Shown here: piece by piece, positions 8,626 to 15,902 of the stretch
Numbering within the stretch: the stretch's first letter is position 1
How the letters are laid out: each line of letters begins with the position of its first letter
DNA from: Candidatus Saccharimonadota bacterium
GTDB taxonomy: Bacteria > Patescibacteriota > Saccharimonadia > Saccharimonadales > Saccharimonadaceae
Direction of reading: 5' to 3'
Assembly: GCA_017510925.1 (NCBI GenBank)
Contig: JAFWLT010000003.1
Coordinates: 1-57,666, forward strand
DNA length: 57,666 nucleotides
Notes under the pieces: model-generated
Database searches by the model: none
Told to the model about the DNA's origin: nothing
The model's input: only the letters and a program-made list of their open reading frames with translations
Position numbers and translations under genes: made by a program

Positions 8626-8654
8626 TTGCGTTTTCTCAAAAAGTGTGCTATAAT
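8626..8654 (+). promoter_or_regulatory. Promoter of the small surface protein gene
   Basis: TTGCGT (8626-8631), a 17-base spacer and TATAAT (8649-8654) with an upstream TG. The segment AAAAAGTGTG before the -10 recurs in front of uvrC and, on the minus strand, the second tRNA-Leu. Confidence 0.75.
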
Positions 8655-8676
8655 TAAGGTATAAGGAGTTTTTATA

Positions 8677-9036
8677 ATGTATTATCAAGGAGAAGTTGAG
8701 AAAAACGATCGCCGTAAGATCATCACAGTTGCTACTGCAATTGTAGTTGTAGTGTTGATTCTTATCGTATCTATCATCGTGGTAGCTACTAGAAAATCTG
8801 GCGATAATGTATCTACTACTGATACTGCTTCTTCTTCTATCGTTGAAGAACCAAAAGAGGAAGCAAAACCAGATACTACCAAACCAGTAGAGACTGTAAC
8901 CGTATCTACTGCACCAACAACCAACACCAAAGCTGTGGTTGATACTGGCCCAGAAGATACTATCCCAATGATTTTGTCATTTGGTAGCCTTACTACTGCA
9001 GGTACAGCTTATCTTATGTCTAGGCGTAGAGCTTAA
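8677..9036 (+). CDS. Small membrane/surface protein with possible sortase-type tail
   Basis: 119 residues, no recognised family. A basic start is followed by one strongly hydrophobic helix (about 15-37). A Thr/Ser/Pro/Glu-rich stretch (about 45-85) looks like an extended extracellular linker. The end reads VVDTGPEDT, a moderately hydrophobic segment and MSRRRA. That order (x-x-D-T-G, hydrophobic segment, Arg-rich tail) resembles an LPxTG sorting signal, although the Leu-Pro pair is replaced by Val-Val. AAGGAG lies 10-12 bases before the ATG, and a strong terminator follows, so the gene is its own transcription unit. A function in surface display is inference only. Confidence 0.7.
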   Translation: MYYQGEVEKNDRRKIITVATAIVVVVLILIVSIIVVATRKSGDNVSTTDTASSSIVEEPKEEAKPDTTKPVETVTVSTAPTTNTKAVVDTGPEDTIPMILSFGSLTTAGTAYLMSRRRA

Positions 9037-9050
9037 TAAAGACACTAAAA

Positions 9051-9078
9051 ACGAACCGTGAATTCCGGTTCGTTTTTT
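9051..9078 (+). terminator. Intrinsic terminator
   Basis: ACGAACCG (9051-9058) pairs with CGGTTCGT (9066-9073), followed by a T run. Confidence 0.85.
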
Positions 9079-9096
9079 GTTTATTCAATAAAAATA

Positions 9097-9105
9097 TGCT
9101 ATAAT
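9097..9105 (+). promoter_or_regulatory. Extended -10 promoter of tRNA-Leu(TAG)
   Basis: TGC-TATAAT with the hexamer at 9100-9105, 8 bases before the mature tRNA 5' end. Confidence 0.65.
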
Positions 9106-9113
9106 AGATTTAG

Positions 9114-9197
9114 GCCCGAGTGGTGAAATTGGTATACACGTATGCCTTAGGAGCATATGCCTCGTGCGTGCTGGTTCGAGTCCAGTCTCGGGCACCA
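9114..9197 (+). tRNA. tRNA-Leu (anticodon TAG)
   Basis: 84 bases with CCA encoded. The acceptor stem GCCCGAG/CTCGGGC is perfect with discriminator A. The anticodon loop CTTAGGA gives TAG (reads CUA and other CUN codons). There is a long variable arm (type II) and a T-arm with GGTTCGAGTCC. It stands at the left edge of the accessory region that ends near 12.4 kb. Confidence 0.95.
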
Positions 9198-9239
9198 AGT
9201 TGAAATTATTGGCCTTTCGGGGTCATTTTTTCTCTGTGA

Positions 9240-9465
9240 AGGTGTGGTTCGAACCAGTACAAATTGTTTACTAAGCTCTGGATATTGTTTTTCAATAGGA
9301 ATGAGGTATTTTACAGTGGTGAATTGAATGGTTCGACCCGAAAGCTTGAGATCATACCTAGTTTCTTTATCACAGTTCTTTTACGTTCCCAATCATCACT
9401 ATCAAAGTCCTCTTTGGCATTTCAAACACAGCGTCTTCTTCCGGATCAAAAACTCTTAAAGTCAT
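9240..9465 (-). pseudogene. Probable decayed minus-strand gene, family unknown
   Basis: The intact part from 9465 encodes 31 residues. Reading on in the other minus frames gives further charged, protein-like peptides to about 9240, so at least two frameshifts would be needed to restore one product. It has its own promoter (see 9488-9515). No family recognised; a random ORF mosaic remains possible. Confidence 0.35.
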
Positions 9466-9487
9466 TTTAGCTATCCCGTTTTGCTAC

Positions 9488-9515
9488 ATTATACCATCTT
9501 TTTGAGATAATGCAA
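9488..9515 (-). promoter_or_regulatory. Minus-strand promoter of the decayed gene
   Basis: On the minus strand TTGCAT (9515-9510), a 16-base spacer and TGG-TATAAT (hexamer 9493-9488). Confidence 0.5.
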
Positions 9516-9532
9516 TTTTATCCTATTCTAGC
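9516..9532. repeat. Left copy of 17-bp direct repeat flanking the zinc-ribbon gene
   Basis: TTTTATCCTATTCTAGC. The right copy at 12265-12281 differs at one base (TTTTAACCTATTCTAGC). The pair encloses the 814-codon gene and may mark the ends of an inserted segment. Confidence 0.45.
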
Positions 9533-9564
9533 ATCTGCTGAGCTGGTAGGTAGGCTTATTATTA

Positions 9565-9593
9565 TTGACAAGTTTAAATTTTTAATGTATAAT
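9565..9593 (+). promoter_or_regulatory. Consensus promoter of the zinc-ribbon gene, leaderless
   Basis: TTGACA (9565-9570), 17 bases, TATAAT (9588-9593). The ATG at 9601 falls at the expected transcription start. Confidence 0.8.
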
Positions 9594-9600
9594 ATAGCAT

Positions 9601-12045
9601 ATGGATAGTAGTAAAAATATTCCAATTTCCGAGTCAGAACTTATTCCCGAATGGGATTATGAGGCAAATAATAAACTTGGCTTAAATCCAAACAAACTAC
9701 TCACGAATAGCTCGAAAAAAGCCTGCTGGGTCTGTAGAGTATGTGGGCATAAATGGCAAACCCAAATTAATGTTAGAAAAAAAGGCCACGGCTGCCCTCG
9801 ATGTGGACACTTAAAAGTTGGTATCAGTAATGCCGCGCTTAAAGATTCAAATAAAAGCCTTTTGGCTGCTTTCCCGGAGGTTACTAAAGTTTGGAATTAT
9901 AATAAAAACAAAGGTTTAAAACCTGAGGATTTTGCCGTAAATTCCAATAAAAAGGTGTGGTGGAAATGCTCTGAATGTGGTAAAGAATGGCAAACTTTTA
10001 TCTATGCTAAAGCAAAGTCTAAAACTACAACTTGTAGAGAGTGTACTTTTAGGAAACTGGATCGAGTTAGCTGCTACCTAAAACCAGGTATAAATGATTT
10101 AGCATCTTGTAACAAGAAAGTCTCAGCAGAATGGAATTATGAAAGAAATGGTAATTTGGAACCAAAAGACGTCCCGGTTCGTAGCATAAAAAAAGTATGG
10201 TGGAGATGTGGTAAGGGGCACGAATGGGAAGCATCAGTTTTAAGTAGAACTAAAGAAGGTTATCGTGGCTGCCCAATTTGCGCAAATAAATTAATCGTAG
10301 CTGGGATAAACGATTTAGCCACCACCAGACCAGACTTAGCAAAAAATTGGAACTACGAGAAAAATGGTGATTTGAAACCAACTGATATTTCTGCTGGCTC
10401 TAATAGAAAGGTATGGTGGAGGTGTGACAGAGGACACGAATGGAAAACAATGCCAAACTGTTGTGGATTTTGCCCATATTGTATCAATCAGAAAGTCTGG
10501 CCCGGTTATAATGATTTGGCTACCGTTGATCCAATGCTGACAAAGGAATGGAACTATGTAAAGAATGGGAAGTTAAGACCAGAGAGCACCTTATCAGGTT
10601 CAGGTAAGAAAGTATGGTGGATATGCTCTAACTGTGGACACGAATGGCGAGCAACTGTAGTTCAAAGAGTAAAAGGTAGTGGATGCCCGGTATGCGCCAA
10701 TCGGGTAGTTGTTAGTGGCCACAATGATCTAGCTACCGTCGATCCCAAATTAGCCGAAGAATGGAACTACGAGAAGAATGGCAACCTAAAACCGGAAAAT
10801 ATAATACCGGGATCTCCTAAAAAAGTCTGGTGGAAATGTAAAAAGGGCCACGAGTGGCAAGCTACAATAGAGAGTAGATATCATCAGAATGTCCACTGCC
10901 CTATTTGTTCATCAAATAAGCGGACATCAATACCAGAAAAAGCCATCGGTTATTATCTTGAAAAATATGGTATTACTGTAGAGGAAAACAAAAGGGTGAA
11001 AGGCTACGAATTGGATATTTTTATCCCAAATATGTCTCTTGCAATTGAGTATGATGGGCGATATTATCACAGTAACAAAGATAAAGACCTAAGAAAAAAC
11101 AGACTTTGCAAAAAGCTGGGAATCCAGCTAATAAGAATTAGGGAGCCGGAACTACCACCATTAAAAAGCACGTCCACTGACATAAAAATTAAAAGCCTAA
11201 GTCATAATTACAGCTATTTAAATAGCCCTATAAGCCAAGTATTGTCAATTATTATTGGTAATAAAAGATTTGATATAGACGTAGATCGTGACTATGGCGA
11301 AATTTACACAAGATATCAAAAAGGCGAAGATGACAAATCCCTAGCCAGAGTACATAGTGAGCTATTGAAAGAATGGGATTACGAAAAAAATAAAATTGAC
11401 CCAGCTATTGTCAGTTCGGGCTCACGTTATAAAGCTTGGTGGAAATGTTCTAAATGTGGGCACGAATGGCAGACTCCTGTATATGTAAGAACACACCTAG
11501 GATGTGGATGCCGTAAATGCAATATTGAGCAAAGCGCCAAACTAAGATCAATCGTTACAAATCGAAATGATAGTCTTTTAGTAAAAAATCCAAAATTAGC
11601 TAAAGAATGGAATTATGAGAAAAATGGCAGTTTAAGGCCAGACCAAATGTACGCAAAATCGCCAAAGAAAGTTTGGTGGGTGTGTGACAAAGGTCACGAG
11701 TGGGAAGCTCCTATAGCCAATCGTGCAGCTGGACGGGGATGTCCGGTATGTTCGAATAGAATAGTATTACCAGGCTACAATGACCTCGCAACGGTAAATC
11801 CTGGATTAACTAAAGAGTGGAATTATGAGAAAAATGGCGATTTGAAGCCAAACCAAGTTTTAGCAGTATCTAGTAAATATGCCTGGTGGAAATGCCCATA
11901 TTGTGGTAAAGAATGGCAAGCTAGAATACGTGAACGCAATGGAAGAAAAGTAGCCAGAGGTTGTCGCAATTGCTCAGCCAAAAGGAAAAATGTCCAAGCA
12001 ATGCAATTTATGGAAACAATGAAAAAGAATATTACAAGCGTATAG
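9601..12045 (+). CDS. Nine-repeat zinc-ribbon protein with embedded restriction-nuclease-like domain
   Basis: 814 residues. About 65-75-residue units are repeated nine times, each with a 'EWNYEKNGxLKPxxxxxxSxKKVWWxC' core and two Cys pairs (CxxCGHEW... and CPxC). This is the DUF4379-type treble-clef/zinc-ribbon repeat. Units 1-6 fill residues about 10-437 and units 7-9 about 590-800. Between them, about 443-520, is a domain with E446, D472 in GYELDIFIP, E483-x-D485 in AIEYDGRYYH and a final LIRIRE strand. That is the layout of a Vsr/PD-(D/E)xK-like endonuclease. Residues 520-590 lack zinc motifs. A DNA- or RNA-binding nuclease, perhaps in defence or of mobile origin, is inferred. The gene is isolated between decayed sequence and direct repeats, with a strong leaderless promoter. 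Confidence 0.82.
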   Translation: MDSSKNIPISESELIPEWDYEANNKLGLNPNKLLTNSSKKACWVCRVCGHKWQTQINVRKKGHGCPRCGHLKVGISNAALKDSNKSLLAAFPEVTKVWNYNKNKGLKPEDFAVNSNKKVWWKCSECGKEWQTFIYAKAKSKTTTCRECTFRKLDRVSCYLKPGINDLASCNKKVSAEWNYERNGNLEPKDVPVRSIKKVWWRCGKGHEWEASVLSRTKEGYRGCPICANKLIVAGINDLATTRPDLAKNWNYEKNGDLKPTDISAGSNRKVWWRCDRGHEWKTMPNCCGFCPYCINQKVWPGYNDLATVDPMLTKEWNYVKNGKLRPESTLSGSGKKVWWICSNCGHEWRATVVQRVKGSGCPVCANRVVVSGHNDLATVDPKLAEEWNYEKNGNLKPENIIPGSPKKVWWKCKKGHEWQATIESRYHQNVHCPICSSNKRTSIPEKAIGYYLEKYGITVEENKRVKGYELDIFIPNMSLAIEYDGRYYHSNKDKDLRKNRLCKKLGIQLIRIREPELPPLKSTSTDIKIKSLSHNYSYLNSPISQVLSIIIGNKRFDIDVDRDYGEIYTRYQKGEDDKSLARVHSELLKEWDYEKNKIDPAIVSSGSRYKAWWKCSKCGHEWQTPVYVRTHLGCGCRKCNIEQSAKLRSIVTNRNDSLLVKNPKLAKEWNYEKNGSLRPDQMYAKSPKKVWWVCDKGHEWEAPIANRAAGRGCPVCSNRIVLPGYNDLATVNPGLTKEWNYEKNGDLKPNQVLAVSSKYAWWKCPYCGKEWQARIRERNGRKVARGCRNCSAKRKNVQAMQFMETMKKNITSV

Positions 12046-12264
12046 GGAAAACAATGCCGAAAAATGATGATTCGATAATCAAAGAGCAAGATGAAGAAGA
12101 AGATATTGACGATGGTCTATGAAACAAAATAATACCCACAAAACTACCACTAGCTACGCAGGGGTTAAGATATCGATTTTTGGGGGTCTGACCCCCCGTC
12201 AAAACATAATGGGAATGGCCCTATCATACTCCGGAAAAAGTTTTTAGTGTTTCTGGCAGTGTCT

Positions 12265-12281
12265 TTTTAACCTATTCTAGC
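12265..12281. repeat. Right copy of 17-bp direct repeat
   Basis: TTTTAACCTATTCTAGC; 16 of 17 bases match the left copy at 9516-9532. Confidence 0.45.
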
Positions 12282-12388
12282 GAGAGAAAAAGAGACCAGG
12301 CGAGTAATTATTACTCATCAAATCCTCTTTCAACATAATTGCAACTTCTTTCGCTAAGGTGCACCATAATTCTATAGATTCCCCCCTG

Positions 12389-12417
12389 TTGCTACGAAAA
12401 GTAGCAATATTTTTTTA
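12389..12417 (+). terminator. Intrinsic terminator
   Basis: TTGCTAC (12389-12395) pairs with GTAGCAA (12401-12407), then a T-rich tract. It would end the zinc-ribbon transcript or an RNA from the preceding stretch. Confidence 0.75.
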
Positions 12418-12447
12418 AAATGTAAAGTAAAATTGCTGGTAAAAGTG

Positions 12448-12453
12448 TATAAT
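12448..12453 (+). promoter_or_regulatory. -10 box of the XRE regulator gene
   Basis: TATAAT preceded by AAAGTG; no good -35 at the right distance. A leader of about 40 bases with an AAAGG ribosome-binding site follows. Confidence 0.5.
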
Positions 12454-12499
12454 TTTAATAAAATAAGCCTTACAAAATAATTAACAAGAAAGGCAAGTT

Positions 12500-13333
12500 A
12501 TGTTATTTAATGACAAGCTAAAACAATTAAGAGGGGAATATAATTTAACCCAGGAAGAGCTCGCAGAAAAACTAGATGTATCTAGACAGGCGATCACAAA
12601 ATGGGAAAGTGGAGAAGGGGTACCAGATGTAGAAAATCTCAAGCAACTTGCAATCCTCTTTAATACCACCCTGGACGACCTAATCATGGAAGACAAAAAA
12701 GTAAAGGTCCCAGAAAAACAATATAGATACACAGAAAAAATAGAGATCGATCATACCAAGCATTTTGATTTCAAATTTATCAAAATCGGTGAAATTAATA
12801 TTTTGCCGAACGAAGAAGAAAACGTAAAAATTGAGATTTTGTCTGATACAGCCAAACCAGAAGAATCACTTAAAATTAAAACCGATAATCGTTACGACCG
12901 GATGGATTTAGAGATTAAAAATAAACAGGCTGCCATGAATGTGGCCTTAAATCTTTATCTTCCAGAAAAATATATTGACGAAATTGAGATAAATTCTGGT
13001 TCACGCGCACTAAATATCGCTGGGCTTGATATTAAGAAATTAGAATATGATGGCGACCTCAAATATTTGAATGTTAAAGATCATACCGTGGGAAGGATTA
13101 TACTTAACACTACCAAGTGCGATATTGAAGCTAATTATGATGAGCTAAACGGCATTCTAGAGGTAAACACAGTCAATTCTACTGCTAGAGTGATGGTTCC
13201 GAAAGGTACTATTTATCAAACCATTTTAAAAGGCATCAAAAATCAATTCGTAGATGCTGTAAATACTGAAAATGCACCGAATACGATTGAACTCAATGGT
13301 ATAGGGAGCAAACTAGTCGTAATTGAGAAATAG
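12500..13333 (+). CDS. XRE-family regulator with DUF4097-like beta domain
   Basis: 277 residues. Residues about 5-65 are a helix-turn-helix of the Xre/Cro type (LTQEELAEKLDVSRQAITKWESG). The remaining 200 residues are predicted all-beta, with short repeated strands (for example IEINSGSRALNIAGLDIKKL), as in DUF4097 domains of putative adhesin-like or sensor proteins. This architecture is common in Gram-positive-type genomes next to membrane proteins. The following TM2 gene has a promoter that starts right at this gene's stop codon. The regulator may act on that gene or itself; no operator is visible. Ligand unknown. Confidence 0.8.
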   Translation: MLFNDKLKQLRGEYNLTQEELAEKLDVSRQAITKWESGEGVPDVENLKQLAILFNTTLDDLIMEDKKVKVPEKQYRYTEKIEIDHTKHFDFKFIKIGEINILPNEEENVKIEILSDTAKPEESLKIKTDNRYDRMDLEIKNKQAAMNVALNLYLPEKYIDEIEINSGSRALNIAGLDIKKLEYDGDLKYLNVKDHTVGRIILNTTKCDIEANYDELNGILEVNTVNSTARVMVPKGTIYQTILKGIKNQFVDAVNTENAPNTIELNGIGSKLVVIEK

Positions 13334-13342
13334 TGGTATAAT
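13334..13342 (+). promoter_or_regulatory. Extended -10 promoter of the TM2 gene
   Basis: TGG-TATAAT (hexamer 13337-13342). It begins at the base after the TAG stop of the XRE gene. Confidence 0.7.
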
Positions 13343-13366
13343 ATAGGCATTATTTAAGGAGCTCTT

Positions 13367-13822
13367 ATGGCAGAAATACTAAAAGTCACAGCAAAAGAAA
13401 TTAAAATTGGCGATGATAATGGTGAAGTTATCACTGTGCCAAGAAAATCAGTCAACTACAGCGACCCAAAGGAAGGTGATAAAGTAAAGATCTTTAAAGA
13501 CGGCAAAAATTATATCATCTCTAAAGATACCACTAGCTCTGCTTCCATGAACGGAATTTACGAAGTAGATGACAAAGGTTACAAGAGGATTAATAAGCAC
13601 CTATTCGTATGGCTTGCTACATTCTTCTTGGGTGGTTTTGGCGTAGATAGATTCCTTAGAGGTCAAATTGGCCTTGGCGTATGCAAACTTCTATTTAGCT
13701 GGGTAACACTTGGTATTTGGCCACTTGTAGACTGGATTGTTGCATTATCGAAGGCTTATGGTGGAGCTTTTAGCAACACCGAAGAATTTACTTTTGACGA
13801 TATGGGTAACTGGGTAGAATGA
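13367..13822 (+). CDS. TM2-domain membrane protein
   Basis: 151 residues. Residues about 1-60 form a small beta-rich cytoplasmic domain (ITVPRKSVNYSDPKEGDKVKI). Residues about 75-140 are a TM2 domain: two membrane helices joined by a tight turn, with the pattern GGFGVDRFLRGQIGLGVCKLL...WPLVDWIVAL. TM2 proteins are common in bacteria and their role is unknown. An AAGGAG site precedes the ATG. The stop overlaps the next gene's ATG by 4 bases (ATGA), so the two are translated together and probably function together. Confidence 0.8.
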   Translation: MAEILKVTAKEIKIGDDNGEVITVPRKSVNYSDPKEGDKVKIFKDGKNYIISKDTTSSASMNGIYEVDDKGYKRINKHLFVWLATFFLGGFGVDRFLRGQIGLGVCKLLFSWVTLGIWPLVDWIVALSKAYGGAFSNTEEFTFDDMGNWVE

Positions 13823-14241
13823 ACGATCAAGTAAAAATCAGTATTGATGCCAGAAAAAATGCTTTTAATTCTTTTGAATTAACTGACAAACGCAAAGCAG
13901 AAATTGACAAGTTATTTGCCGAGATAGAAAAGCTCGGCAATTCTTGTCAGGATGCAGGCGATTTTGAAAATAAATTTGCTGCGAGTCCATTAAATCAAGA
14001 ATATATGGATATGTTCACCAAAATTTCTATGGATGGTATGGCTGAGCAAGCAACGAAGAACGCTGCTGAAGGAGCTATTAGAAGTGCTATTGGCGCCAAA
14101 GTGCCAACCACCAAGGCTGCCGTTCACCAAAAAGCCTATGATGCAGCACGCGATATTCCAGTAGTGGGTGATGCGATTGACCTCGGCCAAAAGGCCAGCT
14201 ATATTAAACACCTTGGTGGATTGTTCAAAAAGAAAAAGTAA
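13819..14241 (+). CDS. Hypothetical protein coupled to the TM2 gene
   Basis: 140 residues, family not recognised. The N-terminal half is helical and charged (DKRKAEIDKLFAEIEKLG). The middle has an Ala/Gly-rich amphipathic stretch (AAEGAIRSAIGAKVP). The C-terminus has VVGDAIDLGQKASYIKHLGG and a lysine tail. There is no signal peptide and no clear membrane helix, though the Gly/Ala segments could associate with membrane. Start overlaps the TM2 stop. Likely a cytoplasmic or peripheral partner of the TM2 protein; this rests on coupling only. Confidence 0.65.
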   Translation: MNDQVKISIDARKNAFNSFELTDKRKAEIDKLFAEIEKLGNSCQDAGDFENKFAASPLNQEYMDMFTKISMDGMAEQATKNAAEGAIRSAIGAKVPTTKAAVHQKAYDAARDIPVVGDAIDLGQKASYIKHLGGLFKKKK

Positions 14242-14269
14242 AATTCTTGTAGCATTTTGAATTTGCGTG

Positions 14270-14278
14270 TGTTATAAT
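14270..14278 (+). promoter_or_regulatory. Extended -10 promoter, near-leaderless
   Basis: TGT-TATAAT (hexamer 14273-14278), 10 bases before the oxidoreductase ATG. Confidence 0.65.
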
Positions 14279-14288
14279 CGTAAGCAGG

Positions 14289-15875
14289 ATGGGCAAGGTC
14301 GCAAAGTATTTAAATCAGCTTACTATTGGTAATGTTTTCGATTCTCCAGATGTTCTCGAAGCATATGCCAATGACTGTTCAGCAATTAAAGTAAAACCAA
14401 AACTTGTGGCACTTCCGGAATCTACGGAAGATATTCGCAAGATTATGCGTTTTTGTTATCAACTCGCCGGAAAAGGCGTTTATATTCCAGTGACAGTAAG
14501 AGGTTCTGGGCTCGACGAAATGGGCGCAGACCTTTCTAATGGATTAGTAATTTCTACTGAAAAACTAGACAGACTCTTAGAGTCCGACAAGCGCGAAAGA
14601 TTAGTACGTGTGCAAGCTGGGATCACATTAAAAGAACTCAACACTGCACTTTCGATTCACGCGCTCACTATTCCAATTGGTGGTCACGAAAATGAAACTA
14701 TTGGTGGGTTAATTTCTAACTGTCCAAGCGATAATTATTCTGCCAAATACGGTGGCATTATGAATTATGTAGAACGTATCGAGGTAGTATTGCCAAATGG
14801 TGATGTACTTCAGACTAATCGTTTTAATAGTCGTGTAATTTCTAGAAAGGCTAAAGAACGCACTCTAGAAGGGAATGTTTATAAGAAACTTAATGACATT
14901 ATTGCTGCCAATGGGCCTTTAATTAAAGAAATTTATAAGAATAATAATGGCTCGGCCGGTTATCCAACTATTACGCAATCCAAAAAAGGTGGGTCGCTCG
15001 ATCTTACTCCACTTTTCTTTGGCGCACAGGGGACACTTGGCGTAATTACAGAAGTTATTTTGCGTGCTGTACCAATTAAATCTCAAATTAAGCGCGTGGT
15101 GGCAACTTTTGAAGAATTTGATGTAGCACAAAAATTCCTAGATCTTCTTAACGATATGAAGCCAAGGGAATTGAATATTTACGACATCAAGATCACTAAG
15201 GTGGCCGAGGAATCTGGTAAGAGACTGAGTGAAATTACTAAGAAAATGGACAACGGCTATGTGGTATTTGCTAAATTCGATAGTCGCAATAGTTCTAGAC
15301 TCAGAAAAATCCAGAGCATCAAAAAAGTACTACCAAAGAATACACAACTTATTATTGAATCACCAAAAACTGAGGCTAAAATTAACGAATTTGAAAACTC
15401 TCTAGTTATTTTCTTAAATAGCACTAGAAGAGGCGAGAGAGTACCACTAGTTACAGATTTTTATCTACCATCTAGTAGTTTAGGTAGATTCATGAGAGAC
15501 CTCAAGATGCTAGAACAGAGTTTGAAACTAGATCTTTCACTTTATGGTTCTTATTCGGCATCCAACTATCATTTGAGACCAAAATTCAAAGTAGACGAAC
15601 CAGATTTTGCCCAAAAAGCTGTGGCATTTCTCCGGGCTGGTGCCTATATCATCGATCACGAGGGCGGTTCTATTACTGGTGGTGCACCAGAGGGTAGAGT
15701 CAAAGCTATCGTCACCAACGAGGCAATGAGTGAAAGCGAAAAAGGCCTCTATACAGCCGTAAAGCAAATTTTCGATCGCTACAATATTATGAACCCGGCC
15801 GTAAAGCTAGGTGCTGATTCTAGATTTACTATCACACACTTTAGAACTTCTAGTTCCTCTAAAGTTGTGGTATAA
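14289..15875 (+). CDS. FAD-binding oxidoreductase (GlcD/FAD_binding_4 type)
   Basis: 528 residues. Residues about 40-250 form a PCMH-type FAD domain: LPESTEDIRKIMRFC, VTVRGSGLDEMGADLSNG, VRVQAGITLKELNTAL and IPIGGHENETIGGLISN, then FFGAQGTLGVITEVILRAVP. This resembles glycolate/lactate dehydrogenase subunit GlcD and related flavoproteins. The C-terminal part (about 300-528) is the cap and substrate domain and carries no 4Fe-4S motif. The substrate cannot be told from sequence; a 2-hydroxyacid or a sugar lactone is possible. It is single-gene, with a near-leaderless promoter, and its TAA lies within the -10 box of the tig promoter. Confidence 0.85.
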   Translation: MGKVAKYLNQLTIGNVFDSPDVLEAYANDCSAIKVKPKLVALPESTEDIRKIMRFCYQLAGKGVYIPVTVRGSGLDEMGADLSNGLVISTEKLDRLLESDKRERLVRVQAGITLKELNTALSIHALTIPIGGHENETIGGLISNCPSDNYSAKYGGIMNYVERIEVVLPNGDVLQTNRFNSRVISRKAKERTLEGNVYKKLNDIIAANGPLIKEIYKNNNGSAGYPTITQSKKGGSLDLTPLFFGAQGTLGVITEVILRAVPIKSQIKRVVATFEEFDVAQKFLDLLNDMKPRELNIYDIKITKVAEESGKRLSEITKKMDNGYVVFAKFDSRNSSRLRKIQSIKKVLPKNTQLIIESPKTEAKINEFENSLVIFLNSTRRGERVPLVTDFYLPSSSLGRFMRDLKMLEQSLKLDLSLYGSYSASNYHLRPKFKVDEPDFAQKAVAFLRAGAYIIDHEGGSITGGAPEGRVKAIVTNEAMSESEKGLYTAVKQIFDRYNIMNPAVKLGADSRFTITHFRTSSSSKVVV

Positions 15876-15876
15876 T
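15868..15876 (+). promoter_or_regulatory. Extended -10 promoter of tig overlapping the upstream stop codon
   Basis: TGG-TATAAT (hexamer 15871-15876). The TAA stop of the oxidoreductase is 15873-15875. Confidence 0.7.
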
Positions 15877-15902
15877 ATAGATAATTATTATAGGGAGTTC
15901 AA

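Larger units (their letters stand above)
9198..9600. other. Non-coding stretch with decayed ORFs between tRNA-Leu and the zinc-ribbon gene
   Basis: No intact gene is convincing. On the minus strand an extended -10 promoter (hexamer 9488-9493) precedes a short frame beginning at 9465 (MTLRVFDPEEDAVFEMPKRTL). It stops after 31 codons at 9370. Further plausible peptides continue in other frames down to about 9240 (for example DSDDWERKRTVIKKLG and IPIEKQYPELSKQFVL). That pattern is what a gene broken by frameshifts leaves. Two T-arm-like words, TGGTTCGAACCA (about 9245) and GGTTCGACCC (about 9330), recall the adjacent tRNA 3' half. One copy of the 17-bp direct repeat lies at 9516-9532. Confidence 0.5.
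12046..12499. other. Non-coding stretch after the zinc-ribbon gene
   Basis: It holds several small signals and no convincing gene. A 22-codon acidic frame (12054-12122, MPKNDDSIIKEQDEEEDIDDGL) starts 8 bases after the preceding stop. A REP-like palindrome GGGGGTCTGACCCCC lies near 12182-12198. The right copy of the direct repeat is at 12265-12281. A perfect palindrome GAGTAATTATTACTC lies at 12302-12316. On the minus strand between about 12375 and 12280 an open frame ending in LKEDLMSNNYSPGLFFSR looks like the tail of a lost gene. A terminator follows at 12389-12417 and the promoter of the next gene at 12448. Confidence 0.5.

Noticed and set aside
9264-9470. Plus-strand frame of 68 codons after tRNA-Leu
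   Set aside because: No ribosome-binding site, no family resemblance, and the opposite strand has a promoter and more protein-like peptides.
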